NCBI RefSeq assembly: GCF_004801405.1
Contig: NZ_SSOB01000015.1
Span: forward strand, 1-64,000
DNA from: Cohnella fermenti
Lineage (GTDB): Bacteria; Bacillota; Bacilli; Paenibacillales; Paenibacillaceae
Direction of reading: 5' to 3'
DNA length: 64,000 bases
Part shown: positions 28,620-36,774 of the stretch, piece after piece
Layout: every line of letters starts with the position of its first letter
Numbering within the stretch: position 1 is the first letter of the stretch
The notes under the pieces: model-generated
Databases searched by the model: none
Told to the model about the DNA's origin: nothing
The model's input: only the letters and a program-made list of their open reading frames with translations
Position numbers and translations under genes: made by a program

Positions 28620-28773
28620 AAAATTGGCGCGGCGACCGCTGAATTCGCTCGCTGCACGGGGCAGACCTTACAATATGAGCAGATACGGTTACGAGCGGCC
28701 TGCCCTTCCCATCCCTCTGCCGCCTCGTATATAATAGCAACAAACCAGAAGCCGAACGGAGGGAACGAATAGT

Positions 28774-29097
28774 ATGGGATTCCAGACCGAATTCAATAGC
28801 GTGTGCAAGTTTAAGTCCGAGCAGGAGCTGTACGAGCTTCTCGAATACGGCCGGGGGAAAATGGTAAAGAAAAGCTTCCGCGTCTTCCCGACGGGCCAGA
28901 AGGTTATCGCGTATACGCCGGACAACCAGGCGGTGGCCATCGTCAAGATTCTCGCTTCGATCGCGGAGATCAACTTCCAGGGGGAAGAAGTGACCCAGGT
29001 GGAGATGGAGCTGGTTCGCCGCTTGACGGAGGAAGAAGCCCGCGTTCAGACCGCGCTTGCGCACGAGATGTTCTTCGGCGAGCAGGAGAACGGATGA
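28774..29097 (+). CDS. Small protein of unknown function
   Basis: 107 residues; I do not recognise the family. GGAGGGAACG lies about 11 nt before the ATG, and TATAAT at 28730-28735 could be a -10, so expression looks real. The protein has a charged beta-rich middle (KKSFRVFPTGQKVIAYTPDNQAVAIVKILASI) and an acidic helical C terminus (VTQVEMELVRRLTEEEARVQTALAHEMF). No signal peptide or membrane segment is present. It precedes uvsE by 69 nt on the same strand and may be co-transcribed with it. Confidence 0.75.
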   Translation: MGFQTEFNSVCKFKSEQELYELLEYGRGKMVKKSFRVFPTGQKVIAYTPDNQAVAIVKILASIAEINFQGEEVTQVEMELVRRLTEEEARVQTALAHEMFFGEQENG

Positions 29098-29166
29098 GTT
29101 CCGCGAATCGGGGCAGACTCTAGGCAACAAGTTCCTGCCTGCGGAGGCGTAACCGGGAGGTTGCTT

Positions 29167-30174
29167 ATGCTCGTACGATTCGGTTTTGTCGCGATGTCCA
29201 CCCAGCTTGAGAACGCATCCCCGTCCCGGACGATGACGATGGCGAACTTCGCCAAACTCGACGACCGCGAGGCGGGGCTTCGTCGTTTGGAGCTTCTGGC
29301 CGAGGAGAACTTGCGCAACACGCTCCGGCTGCTGAAGCATTGCAAGTACATGGACGTGAAGGTGTACCGGCTCACCTCGAAGCTGATTCCGCTCGCGACG
29401 CACGAAGCGCTGGCCGATTGGTCGCCCTACGAGCCGCTGGCACCCGCGTTCGCGGAGGTCGGGCGGTTCGCCAAGGAGAACGGCATGAGGCTGAGCTTCC
29501 ACCCCGACCACTTTACCGTGCTGAGCACGCCTCGCGAGGAAGTGCTGGAGAAGTCGGTGCGCGATCTCGAGCACCACGTGCGCCAGCTTGAGCTGATGGG
29601 GCTGGACGATCGCGCCCTATGCAACATTCATGTCGGAGGAAGCTACGGGGATAAGCCGTCGGCGGGGCAGCGATTCCTGCGCAACTTCGCTTCGATGCCG
29701 GAGCGGCTTCGTCGCCGGATTACGCTGGAGAACGACGACAAGACGTTCAACGCAGCGGAGACGCTGGAGATCAGCGAGGAGGCCGGCGCGCCGATGGTGC
29801 TCGACATTCACCATCATCAGGTGAACAATGCGGGCGAGCCTCCCGAGTCGTTATGGCCGCGAATCTGCCGGACGTGGCGCCGCTTCAGCCCGGAAGAGGC
29901 GGGCGAGCATTCGCTTCCGCCCAAGATCCATGTCTCCAGCCCGAAGAGCGCGACCGACCCGAGAAGCCATGCCGACTATGTGGACCTGCAGCCGCTGCTG
30001 AGCTTCCTGACAGCCATCGCGAACGACACGCCGGCGCTCGATGTTATGATCGAGGCGAAGAAGAAGGATGGAGCGCTCCTTAAGCTGATGGACGATCTTC
30101 GCGAGGTGCAGCGCTCCGGCGGCCCGGTTCGCGTATTGGACGGAGGAAGCGTCGAGATTGCGCCGCTCTCTTGA
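29167..30174 (+). CDS. uvsE: UV DNA damage endonuclease
   Basis: 335 residues. It starts VRFGFVAMSTQLENASPSRTMTM and has the TIM-barrel metal-binding segments RLSFHPDHFTVL, CNIHVGGSYGDK, RITLENDDKTF, VLDIHHHQVN and KIHVSSPKS, all typical of UvsE/UVDE. The enzyme nicks DNA 5' of UV photoproducts and some other lesions, starting an alternative excision repair; in spore formers it helps germinating spores. ATG 29167 is preceded by GGGAGG at about 6 nt; a TTG 6 nt earlier overlaps that site and is not used. Confidence 0.93.
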   Translation: MLVRFGFVAMSTQLENASPSRTMTMANFAKLDDREAGLRRLELLAEENLRNTLRLLKHCKYMDVKVYRLTSKLIPLATHEALADWSPYEPLAPAFAEVGRFAKENGMRLSFHPDHFTVLSTPREEVLEKSVRDLEHHVRQLELMGLDDRALCNIHVGGSYGDKPSAGQRFLRNFASMPERLRRRITLENDDKTFNAAETLEISEEAGAPMVLDIHHHQVNNAGEPPESLWPRICRTWRRFSPEEAGEHSLPPKIHVSSPKSATDPRSHADYVDLQPLLSFLTAIANDTPALDVMIEAKKKDGALLKLMDDLREVQRSGGPVRVLDGGSVEIAPLS

Positions 30175-30191
30175 CTTAAGTCAAGGAGCGG
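30163..30191. other. Near-perfect inverted repeat over the uvsE stop codon
   Basis: CCGCTC and CTTGAC pair with GTCAAG and GAGCGG around TTAA, with one unpaired T. It spans the uvsE stop. There is no T-tract, so termination is possible but unproven. Confidence 0.5.
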
Positions 30192-30225
30192 AACTCCCCT
30201 CTCGTTGCTCGGAGCCTGGCTAAAC

Positions 30226-30540
30226 TTGCTCCCAACGTGCTCCCAACGTGCTCCCAACGTGCTCCAACGTGCTCCAACGTGCTCCAACGTGCTCCCAACG
30301 TGCTCCCAACGTACTCCCACCGTACTCCCACCGTACTCCCAACGTGCTCCCAACGTGCTCCCAACGTACTCCCACCGTACTCCCACCGTACTCCCAACGT
30401 GCTCCCAACGTGCTCCCAACGTGCTCTCAACATACTCTCCAATTTGCTCTCAACGTGATCTCAGCTTATTCCCAACTGGCTCTCAACCTACTCCGGCTCC
30501 CTCCGGCTCCCTCTGGCTCCCTCCAGCTTGCTCCGGGTTG
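30226..30540. repeat. 11-bp tandem repeat with 55-bp higher-order structure
   Basis: Units AACGTGCTCCC, AACGTACTCCC and ACCGTACTCCC (occasionally 10 bp) run from about 30226 to 30440. A five-unit block of two GTGCTCCC, one AACGTACTCCC and two ACCGTACTCCC occurs twice in succession. Decayed copies and CTCCGGCTCC-type units continue to 30540. It fills most of the 548-nt gap between uvsE and the TauE/SafE gene; the remainder (30541-30723) shows nothing clear. Open frames across it have no ribosome site. Confidence 0.9.
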
Positions 30541-30723
30541 CTCCCACACTCCCGTCCAAAATAGGGCAAGACGGTGTATCTTCGCATTTCCGGGAAGCAA
30601 TCCCCCTCCTAATCTGGTACAATTGGAAGCGTAAACGTTATTGCGCCATCCATCATTATATAAATACCGTTATGCACCAATCCAATAAGGTTATGGACGA
30701 TAAAGAAGGAACGTGATGAGAAG

Positions 30724-31551
30724 TTGGCTTGGCTGGCATTGTTGCTTATCGGGGCCGCCGCGGCTATATTCGGGAGCCTCGTCGGCTTCGGCGGCGGGAT
30801 CATCATTGTGCCGTGTCTGCTGCTGCTTGGGCCGAGCTTGTTCGGCGCGGATATCTCCTCGCAGGTAGCGGTCGGAACTTCGCTCGCCGTGCTGATCTTC
30901 ACCGCGCTGTCGTCGACGTGGACGTACAAGAAGCAGGGCAAGGTGGACGTGCGCACCGGCTGGCTGTTCTTCGCGACAAGCGGCATCGCTTCCATGGCGG
31001 GAGCCCAGGCGACGAATCATATCCCGGAAGCTCCGTTCCAGCTTGCCTTCGGGCTGTTCATGCTCGTGATGTTCGGGCTGATGCTCGCCAAGGAGCGGCT
31101 GAAGCCGATCGACAGGGAATGGTCGATCCGCCGGACGTTCACGGACGGGGCTGGCCATACGTACGAGTATGGCTACAGCTTGCCGGTTGCACTGATCGTC
31201 GGAGCCGGGGTCGGACTGGCCTCCGGGCTGTTCGGAATCGGCGGAGGTTCGCTCTTCGTGCCGATCATGGTGCTGCTGTTCCGCTTCCCTCCACACGTGG
31301 CGACAGCGACGTCAATGTTCGTCATCCTGCTCTCGTCGGTGCTTGGAAGCGGTGTCCATCTGTGGAACGGCAATATCGACGGCTGGCTGTTCCTGGCGCT
31401 TCTGCCCGGAGCCCTGATCGGCGGAAGGGTCGGGGCGGCAATCGCCTCGCGGATGACGGGCAAGCAGCTTATGCTGCTGCTTCGGGCGACGCTGCTCGTT
31501 ATGGCGATCTATCTGATCGTCGAAGGAATTGTTAAACTATCGAACCGCTAG
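30724..31551 (+). CDS. TauE/SafE-family membrane permease
   Basis: 275 residues with about eight hydrophobic helices. The two TauE/SafE repeats begin GSLVGFGGGIIIVPCLLLLG and ASGLFGIGGGSLFVPIMVLL, the defining glycine-rich motifs. The family exports sulfite, sulfoacetate or other organic anions; the substrate is unknown here. The start is TTG at 30724, the first possible codon after an in-frame block; AAGAAGGA lies 13 nt upstream, so the start is only moderately certain. Confidence 0.88.
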   Translation: MAWLALLLIGAAAAIFGSLVGFGGGIIIVPCLLLLGPSLFGADISSQVAVGTSLAVLIFTALSSTWTYKKQGKVDVRTGWLFFATSGIASMAGAQATNHIPEAPFQLAFGLFMLVMFGLMLAKERLKPIDREWSIRRTFTDGAGHTYEYGYSLPVALIVGAGVGLASGLFGIGGGSLFVPIMVLLFRFPPHVATATSMFVILLSSVLGSGVHLWNGNIDGWLFLALLPGALIGGRVGAAIASRMTGKQLMLLLRATLLVMAIYLIVEGIVKLSNR

Positions 31552-31701
31552 ATTCGCCGGAACATTGGAAGCCGCCTCACGTAGAATAAGAGGAAGGCTT
31601 GGCATATTGGCAAGGATACGCTATCGGTCGACTTGGAACTTATTCGCCGGAATCGTTCCGTACGGATTCACGATAATAACAAGCGGAAAGAAGGATGGAA
31701 C

Positions 31702-32538
31702 ATGGAGGACAGGGACACGGTAATCGGCAGCAAAAGCTTCACCGCCGTCGCGGTCAACTGCGCTTCGAAGGCGGGCGAGTGGATCAAGAGCCGCATCGGG
31801 CGGTTCGCGGAACCGGATCTGAAGTATTCGATGCACGACCTCGTCACCGAAGTGGACAAGGGCTCGGAGCGGCTGATCCGCAATCTGATCGGAACGCACT
31901 TCCCGACGCATTCGTTCCTGGGGGAAGAAGGCGTCGAGCCGGGGCCGGAGGCGTCCGCACTGGCGCTGGAGCGAGTGAGCGACGCGGAGTATTTGTGGAT
32001 CGTCGATCCGATCGACGGCACGACGAATTACGTTCACGGCTTCCCGTTCTTCTCGGTGTCGATTGCGCTGGCATACCGGGGACAGGTCATCGTCGGAGTC
32101 GTCTACGATCCGTCGCGAGACGAGCTGTTCGTCGCGGAGAGGGGCAAGGGAGCGTACGTGCACGGCAAGCGGATGAGCGTGTCCGAGGAAGGCGCGCTGC
32201 GCCAGAGTCTTGTTGCGACGGGGCTGCCGGCGGACCATGAGGATGCGCTTCCGAGGAATCTGCGGCAGATTCAGGCGCTTGCTCCGCAGGTGCGCAACCT
32301 GAGAATCGCCGGTTCGGCGGCTCTGCACATGGCATACGTCGCGGCCGGCCGGCTGAGCGGCTTCTGGGAGGTCGGTCTGAACTCCTGGGATCTGGCGGCG
32401 GGTTCGCTGCTGGTCGAGGAAGCGGGCGGCGTCGTCGGCGACCAGGCGGGCGGATCGTACCATCTCGGCGTCCGCGACGTGCTCGCGAGCAACGGGCACA
32501 TTCAAGAGGAGCTTCGCGAGGCGCTCGCTCGCAGCTAA
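31702..32538 (+). CDS. Inositol monophosphatase-family phosphatase
   Basis: 278 residues. The two metal-binding signatures are WIVDPIDGTTNYVHGFPFFSV and WDLAAGSLLVEEAGG, and LGEEGVEPG supplies a further metal ligand. It hydrolyses inositol-1-phosphate or related sugar phosphates with magnesium. AAGAAGGA precedes the ATG by about 6 nt. It lies 150 nt after the permease gene and 64 nt before a small acidic gene on the same strand. Confidence 0.92.
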   Translation: MEDRDTVIGSKSFTAVAVNCASKAGEWIKSRIGRFAEPDLKYSMHDLVTEVDKGSERLIRNLIGTHFPTHSFLGEEGVEPGPEASALALERVSDAEYLWIVDPIDGTTNYVHGFPFFSVSIALAYRGQVIVGVVYDPSRDELFVAERGKGAYVHGKRMSVSEEGALRQSLVATGLPADHEDALPRNLRQIQALAPQVRNLRIAGSAALHMAYVAAGRLSGFWEVGLNSWDLAAGSLLVEEAGGVVGDQAGGSYHLGVRDVLASNGHIQEELREALARS

Positions 32539-32602
32539 GGCCGATCCGGTCGCATGATCGATCCGGGATTGGCTTATCCTAGTCGTCAAGGAGGCGGAAC
32601 GA

Positions 32603-32854
32603 ATGGACACTGAGAAGACGAAGGACGGTCGCGAAGAGGAACGCGCGGCCTCGGAGGCGGAGCTGGAGCTGGCGCGCCGCTTGACGGAAGGCGACATGGA
32701 AGCTCGCGATGCGGAGGAGGAAGCGGTGGAGAAGCTGCCTCCGAAGTGGGAGGTTCGCATTCAGTCGGAGCGGGACCCGGTCGCCGAGGAGACGGCGCTC
32801 TATCGGAAGATGGCCAAGGAAGTCGACGGCCGCTACGGAGAGCAAGAGGAGTAG
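32603..32854 (+). CDS. Small acidic protein of unknown function
   Basis: 83 residues, highly charged and rich in Glu, without signal peptide, membrane segment or recognised domain. A strong AAGGAGG lies 8 to 10 nt before the ATG, which supports translation. The sequence is mostly predicted helix (SEAELELARRLTEGDMEARD, then ETALYRKMAKEVDGRYGEQ). It may be co-transcribed with the preceding phosphatase. No function is proposed. Confidence 0.7.
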   Translation: MDTEKTKDGREEERAASEAELELARRLTEGDMEARDAEEEAVEKLPPKWEVRIQSERDPVAEETALYRKMAKEVDGRYGEQEE

Positions 32855-33070
32855 GGTGCGGGCGGGATGGCCGGAGAAGCGAATGCGGCTGCCGACCTTC
32901 CGGAAGATTGCCATAAGTGCGTAAATCTTGCGATTTTCCCACTGGTACCGGGCCCTAATCTCTACTACAATGAAGGTTGACGACAGGCCAAGGAGTCGTT
33001 CTCTGCGCGAGGACGGCTCCTTTGTTGTCTCTGGCATTCCGGCCGTGCGGCCGATACGGGAGGGGTTACC

Positions 33071-34879
33071 TTGCCCAGAATCAATCTGTTCCGGAAGATC
33101 GCCATCATCTTGATTGCCATGCTGATTCCGATCGCCGCTCTCTACTATTTATCCAACCGGACCAGCACGGAGGTGCTTCGGGACGAGCTCGATAGGTCGA
33201 ATACGAGCAAATTGGATTTTTTCCAATCTCAGGTGAATGCGAACATCGACTCCATCTCCTACTGGCCGAACCTGCTCATCCACGACCCGGACATCTCGGA
33301 GCTGCGCGATTCGCCTGCGCCGATCGGTCCTTATCTGGACTTGGAAGCGATTACGCTCGTGAAGCGAATTCAGCAGAAGCTCAGTACGCAGCAGAGTTCC
33401 ATCAATTGGAAAAGCTCGCTCTACATCTACTCCCCCAAGCTGGAGAGGGTCGTGACGGACAACGATGCGGTGCGGTACGACGATGCGGAGTTGAAGCGGC
33501 GGATGAAGATGGGCTGGCAGGTGAAGCCTTCCGGTTCCGGAATCGAGGGCGAGTACGAATTCTCTCTGCTCACGACCTCCCCCTTCAGTGCGTTCAATAA
33601 TCCGGACAAGGCGAACCTTATCATCGAGGTCCGCTTCGACAGCAAAAACATCGTCGGCATGCTGGACAACTTCAAGAGCGACAGCCGCCGCGACCCGTTC
33701 TTCTACAAGGAGGGCGTCGGCCTGATCTACAACAGCTCGGCGGACCGGACGCTGGCCAAGGAATTGGTGGCGATGCTCGAGCGGAAGAGCCTGATGCACG
33801 CCAGCAACCAGACGCTCTCGCTCGAAGGCAAGAAGTACCTCGTCAACACGATGTGGTCGGACACGACGCAGTGGTACTTGATCGACTATATCCCTTACTC
33901 CGATGTCGTCGGGCCGATCGTGAAGTCGAACGTCCTGTTCTATTGCGCTGTCGCGTCGCTCCTCGTCATGGGCTGCGTGCTCGCCTACCTGCTCTATGCG
34001 CAGGTGCAGATTCCGATGAAGAAGCTCGTTCAAAGCTTCCAGCGGTTGAAGCAGGAGGACTATTCCGTGCGGCTGGTGCCGAAGGGCAACGGGGAATTCA
34101 GCTATGTTTTCATGCGGTTCAATTCGATGGTGGAGCAGATTCAAGAGCTGTTCGACAAGGTCTATATGGAGAAAATCCACGTGAGAGAGGCGAAGCTCAA
34201 GCAACTGCAATCCCAGATCAATCCGCACTTCTTCTATAACTGCTTCTCGTTCATCTCGAGCATGGCGAAGCTGGAGAACTACAAGGCGATCGTCGCGATG
34301 TCGCAGAACCTGTCGAGCTATTATCGCTATACGACCCGGCAGGAGCGCGACTTCGTGAAGCTGTCGGAGGAGCTCGACTTCGTCACGAGTTATCTTGAGA
34401 TTCAGCGTCTGAGAATGAGCCGGCTGACCTTCGAGGTCGAGCTGCCTTCATGGCTTCGCCATCTGGAGATTCCGCCGCTGCTCGTGCAGCCGCTCGTCGA
34501 GAATGCGGTGAAGCATGGGGTCGAGGAGAAGGCGGGGGAGGCCGCGATTCGGCTGACCGTTGCCGAGGAAGGCGGCTTCGTGCGCATTCGGGTCACGGAC
34601 AACGGCAAGGGGATGACGGAGCCGGCGCTGCGCTCGCTGCGGGAGAAGCTGCAGCGTCCGATGGACGAGAGCATGGGCTGCGGGCTGTGGAACGTCAACC
34701 AGCGGCTGCTGCTTCGCTACGGCGAAGAGGCCGGCATGACGATTGCGAGCTCGGAGCCCGGAGGCCTTGAGGTGGCATTGTTCTGGCCGGCGAAGCCTCA
34801 GGTAGGCATGGGGGGAACGGCGGGAATGGCGGGGAGGTCAGGCGCGCTGGGAGCTGCGGAGATGGAGGGGACGGCATGA
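33071..34879 (+). CDS. YesM-type sensor histidine kinase
   Basis: 602 residues. An N-terminal membrane helix (KIAIILIAMLIPIAALYYL), an extracellular sensor of about 270 residues, a second helix (VLFYCAVASLLVMGCVLAYLL), a HAMP region and a His_kinase domain with the phosphorylated His in QSQINPHFFYNCF (His386), followed by a HATPase domain (LVENAVKHGVEEKAG, VTDNGKGM). This architecture is that of YesM/LytS-like kinases that sense sugars via nearby binding proteins. The start is TTG at 33071, preceded by GGGAGGGG. Its stop overlaps the next gene (ATGA), so the pair is translated together. The C terminus has a Gly/Met-rich tail of about 25 residues. Confidence 0.92.
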   Translation: MPRINLFRKIAIILIAMLIPIAALYYLSNRTSTEVLRDELDRSNTSKLDFFQSQVNANIDSISYWPNLLIHDPDISELRDSPAPIGPYLDLEAITLVKRIQQKLSTQQSSINWKSSLYIYSPKLERVVTDNDAVRYDDAELKRRMKMGWQVKPSGSGIEGEYEFSLLTTSPFSAFNNPDKANLIIEVRFDSKNIVGMLDNFKSDSRRDPFFYKEGVGLIYNSSADRTLAKELVAMLERKSLMHASNQTLSLEGKKYLVNTMWSDTTQWYLIDYIPYSDVVGPIVKSNVLFYCAVASLLVMGCVLAYLLYAQVQIPMKKLVQSFQRLKQEDYSVRLVPKGNGEFSYVFMRFNSMVEQIQELFDKVYMEKIHVREAKLKQLQSQINPHFFYNCFSFISSMAKLENYKAIVAMSQNLSSYYRYTTRQERDFVKLSEELDFVTSYLEIQRLRMSRLTFEVELPSWLRHLEIPPLLVQPLVENAVKHGVEEKAGEAAIRLTVAEEGGFVRIRVTDNGKGMTEPALRSLREKLQRPMDESMGCGLWNVNQRLLLRYGEEAGMTIASSEPGGLEVALFWPAKPQVGMGGTAGMAGRSGALGAAEMEGTA

Positions 34880-36507
34880 TCGAGGTTCTGCTTGTGGACG
34901 ACGAGTCGTACGTTACCGAGAGCCTGAAGAAGACGATTCCGTGGGATTCGCTGAACGTCAGCGGCGTTCATACTGCGTCCTCCGCGGCGGAGGCGATAGG
35001 CATCCTGGAGTCGCAGGCGGTGGACATTCTGGTCACCGACATTCGGATGCCGGAGATGGACGGCCTCGAGCTGTCGCGCGCGGTGGCGGAGCGCTGGCCG
35101 CATGTGCGGCGGATGCTGCTGACCGGCCATTCCGACTTCGAGTACGCCAAGAAGGCGATCCAGCTTCAGGTTGCGGCATACATTCTCAAGCCGGTCGACG
35201 ACGAGGAGTTCATGAAGAGCCTGATGGCGGAGATCGATTCGCTTCAGGACGAATGGGAGCAGGCGGACCGCTATCATAAGCTGCTCTACGATCGGAAGTC
35301 GGACGAGGCCGTCCTGAAGGAGCGGCTGATGGGCGACCTGCTGCTCGGCCGCGCGATGTCGCGCGGGGTTCTCGAGGGCAAGCTGCGCCAATACGACATT
35401 CCGTTCTCCCCGGACGCGCCCGCTCTGATGATGCTCGTTCGCCTCGGCGGACGGTTCGACGAATACGACAAGCAGTCGCTGTCGCTGATGGAGTACGCGG
35501 TCGGCAATATCGCCCAGGAGGTGATGGGAGACGCCTATCGGGTCTGGTTCGGCAAGGCGCCGCACGATTGCCTCGTGCTGCTCGTCGCGATGAACCCGAA
35601 CGGCCCGCTCGGCAGCGCGCCGCGCCCGCTTCGGGAGGAGATGGGGAGGCTGGCCTCCGAGGTAGGCCGGCAGGTGCGGACTTATCTGAAGGGGGAGCTC
35701 TCGGGCGTCCTGTCTCCCTGGTTCGAGTTCCCGGAGGGCCTGTCCGCTGCGTATCGCGGCGCGCTCGGAACCTTGTTCCGGCACGGGGGGACGGGGGCCC
35801 GGACTCAGGTGCTTTTCCAGGAGGATTATCCGCTCGAGAGGGCGTCGGTTCGTTCGATCGAGGCGCTTTACCGGCCGCCGACGCTCATTCATCTGCTCGA
35901 ATCGAAGCAGTGGCAGGGAACCGGCGACAAGATCGGGGAGGTGTTCGGCTTCCTTGAGCTTGAGAAGGCTTCGGTGACCCGGGAGCACCTGTACGAGGTG
36001 TACTTAAGCATCGCCAACGCCTACTTGTACCTCGCGCACCGCCAAGGGGTGCTCGCGGAGGAGATTCATGCGGAGGGCTTCGACACGCTTGTCGACCAGA
36101 GCCTCATCCATTCCCCGGAGCGGCTTCGCCGGTGGGCGCTTACGCTGCTCGAGAAGCTGAAGCTCCGGCTGTCCGACACGGACCAATATGCTCGCGGGCA
36201 CCTCATCAAGCAGGTCCAGGAGTTCGTGACGCGGGACATCGGGATGGACACCTCGGTGAAGACGATCGCGGAGAAAGTCTACCTGCACCCGGTCTACCTG
36301 TCCAAGGTATACAAGAACGAGACGGGCGAGAGTCTCGGGGACTATATCATCCGGATTCGGATGGAGAAGGCGCTCTATCTCCTGAAGCATACGAACAAGA
36401 AGATCTACGAGATCACGACAGAGCTTGGCTATCAGAACCCGCAATACTTCAGCAAAATGTTCAAGAAGCAATACGGCATGACCCCCAACGAGTACCGGGA
36501 CGGGTAG
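34876..36507 (+). CDS. YesN-type response regulator with AraC DNA-binding domain
   Basis: 543 residues. The N-terminal receiver starts LLVDDESYVTESLKKTIPW with the phospho-acceptor in LVTDIRMPEMDG (Asp55) and the conserved Lys in YILKPVDDEE. A long middle region of unknown function leads to a C-terminal AraC double helix-turn-helix (TIAEKVYLHPVYLSKVYKNETGESLGDYIIRIRMEKALYLL is its first part in the sequence 36270-36400). It should activate the downstream sugar-binding lipoprotein gene and linked genes when phosphorylated by the upstream kinase. Confidence 0.92.
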   Translation: MIEVLLVDDESYVTESLKKTIPWDSLNVSGVHTASSAAEAIGILESQAVDILVTDIRMPEMDGLELSRAVAERWPHVRRMLLTGHSDFEYAKKAIQLQVAAYILKPVDDEEFMKSLMAEIDSLQDEWEQADRYHKLLYDRKSDEAVLKERLMGDLLLGRAMSRGVLEGKLRQYDIPFSPDAPALMMLVRLGGRFDEYDKQSLSLMEYAVGNIAQEVMGDAYRVWFGKAPHDCLVLLVAMNPNGPLGSAPRPLREEMGRLASEVGRQVRTYLKGELSGVLSPWFEFPEGLSAAYRGALGTLFRHGGTGARTQVLFQEDYPLERASVRSIEALYRPPTLIHLLESKQWQGTGDKIGEVFGFLELEKASVTREHLYEVYLSIANAYLYLAHRQGVLAEEIHAEGFDTLVDQSLIHSPERLRRWALTLLEKLKLRLSDTDQYARGHLIKQVQEFVTRDIGMDTSVKTIAEKVYLHPVYLSKVYKNETGESLGDYIIRIRMEKALYLLKHTNKKIYEITTELGYQNPQYFSKMFKKQYGMTPNEYRDG

Positions 36508-36774
36508 GGGGATGTCTGGCGCGAACGGGGAGGACAGGGACGAACAGGGGCGAGCTTCTTTAATGACTTGCGCCGCTGACCCGCCGCTGTGTCCTGCTGC
36601 TTCGTCCTGCCGCTTCATTCCGACGCTTCGCCCAGTTTCGCCGCTCCGCAGCACAACAAGGCGGTTGCATTAGTTAGCAAAGGTGCAGAAATCTTCTATT
36701 AATGTCATAGGTTCCCGGAGGGGGCGCCCCTATAATTATCCATAGGAAGCCAAACCTAGATTAGGGGGATACAC

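Noticed and set aside
30176..30564. Open frames with VGSTLGARWEH-type repeats in the 11-bp array.
   Set aside because: They result from repeats without stop codons and lack translation signals.
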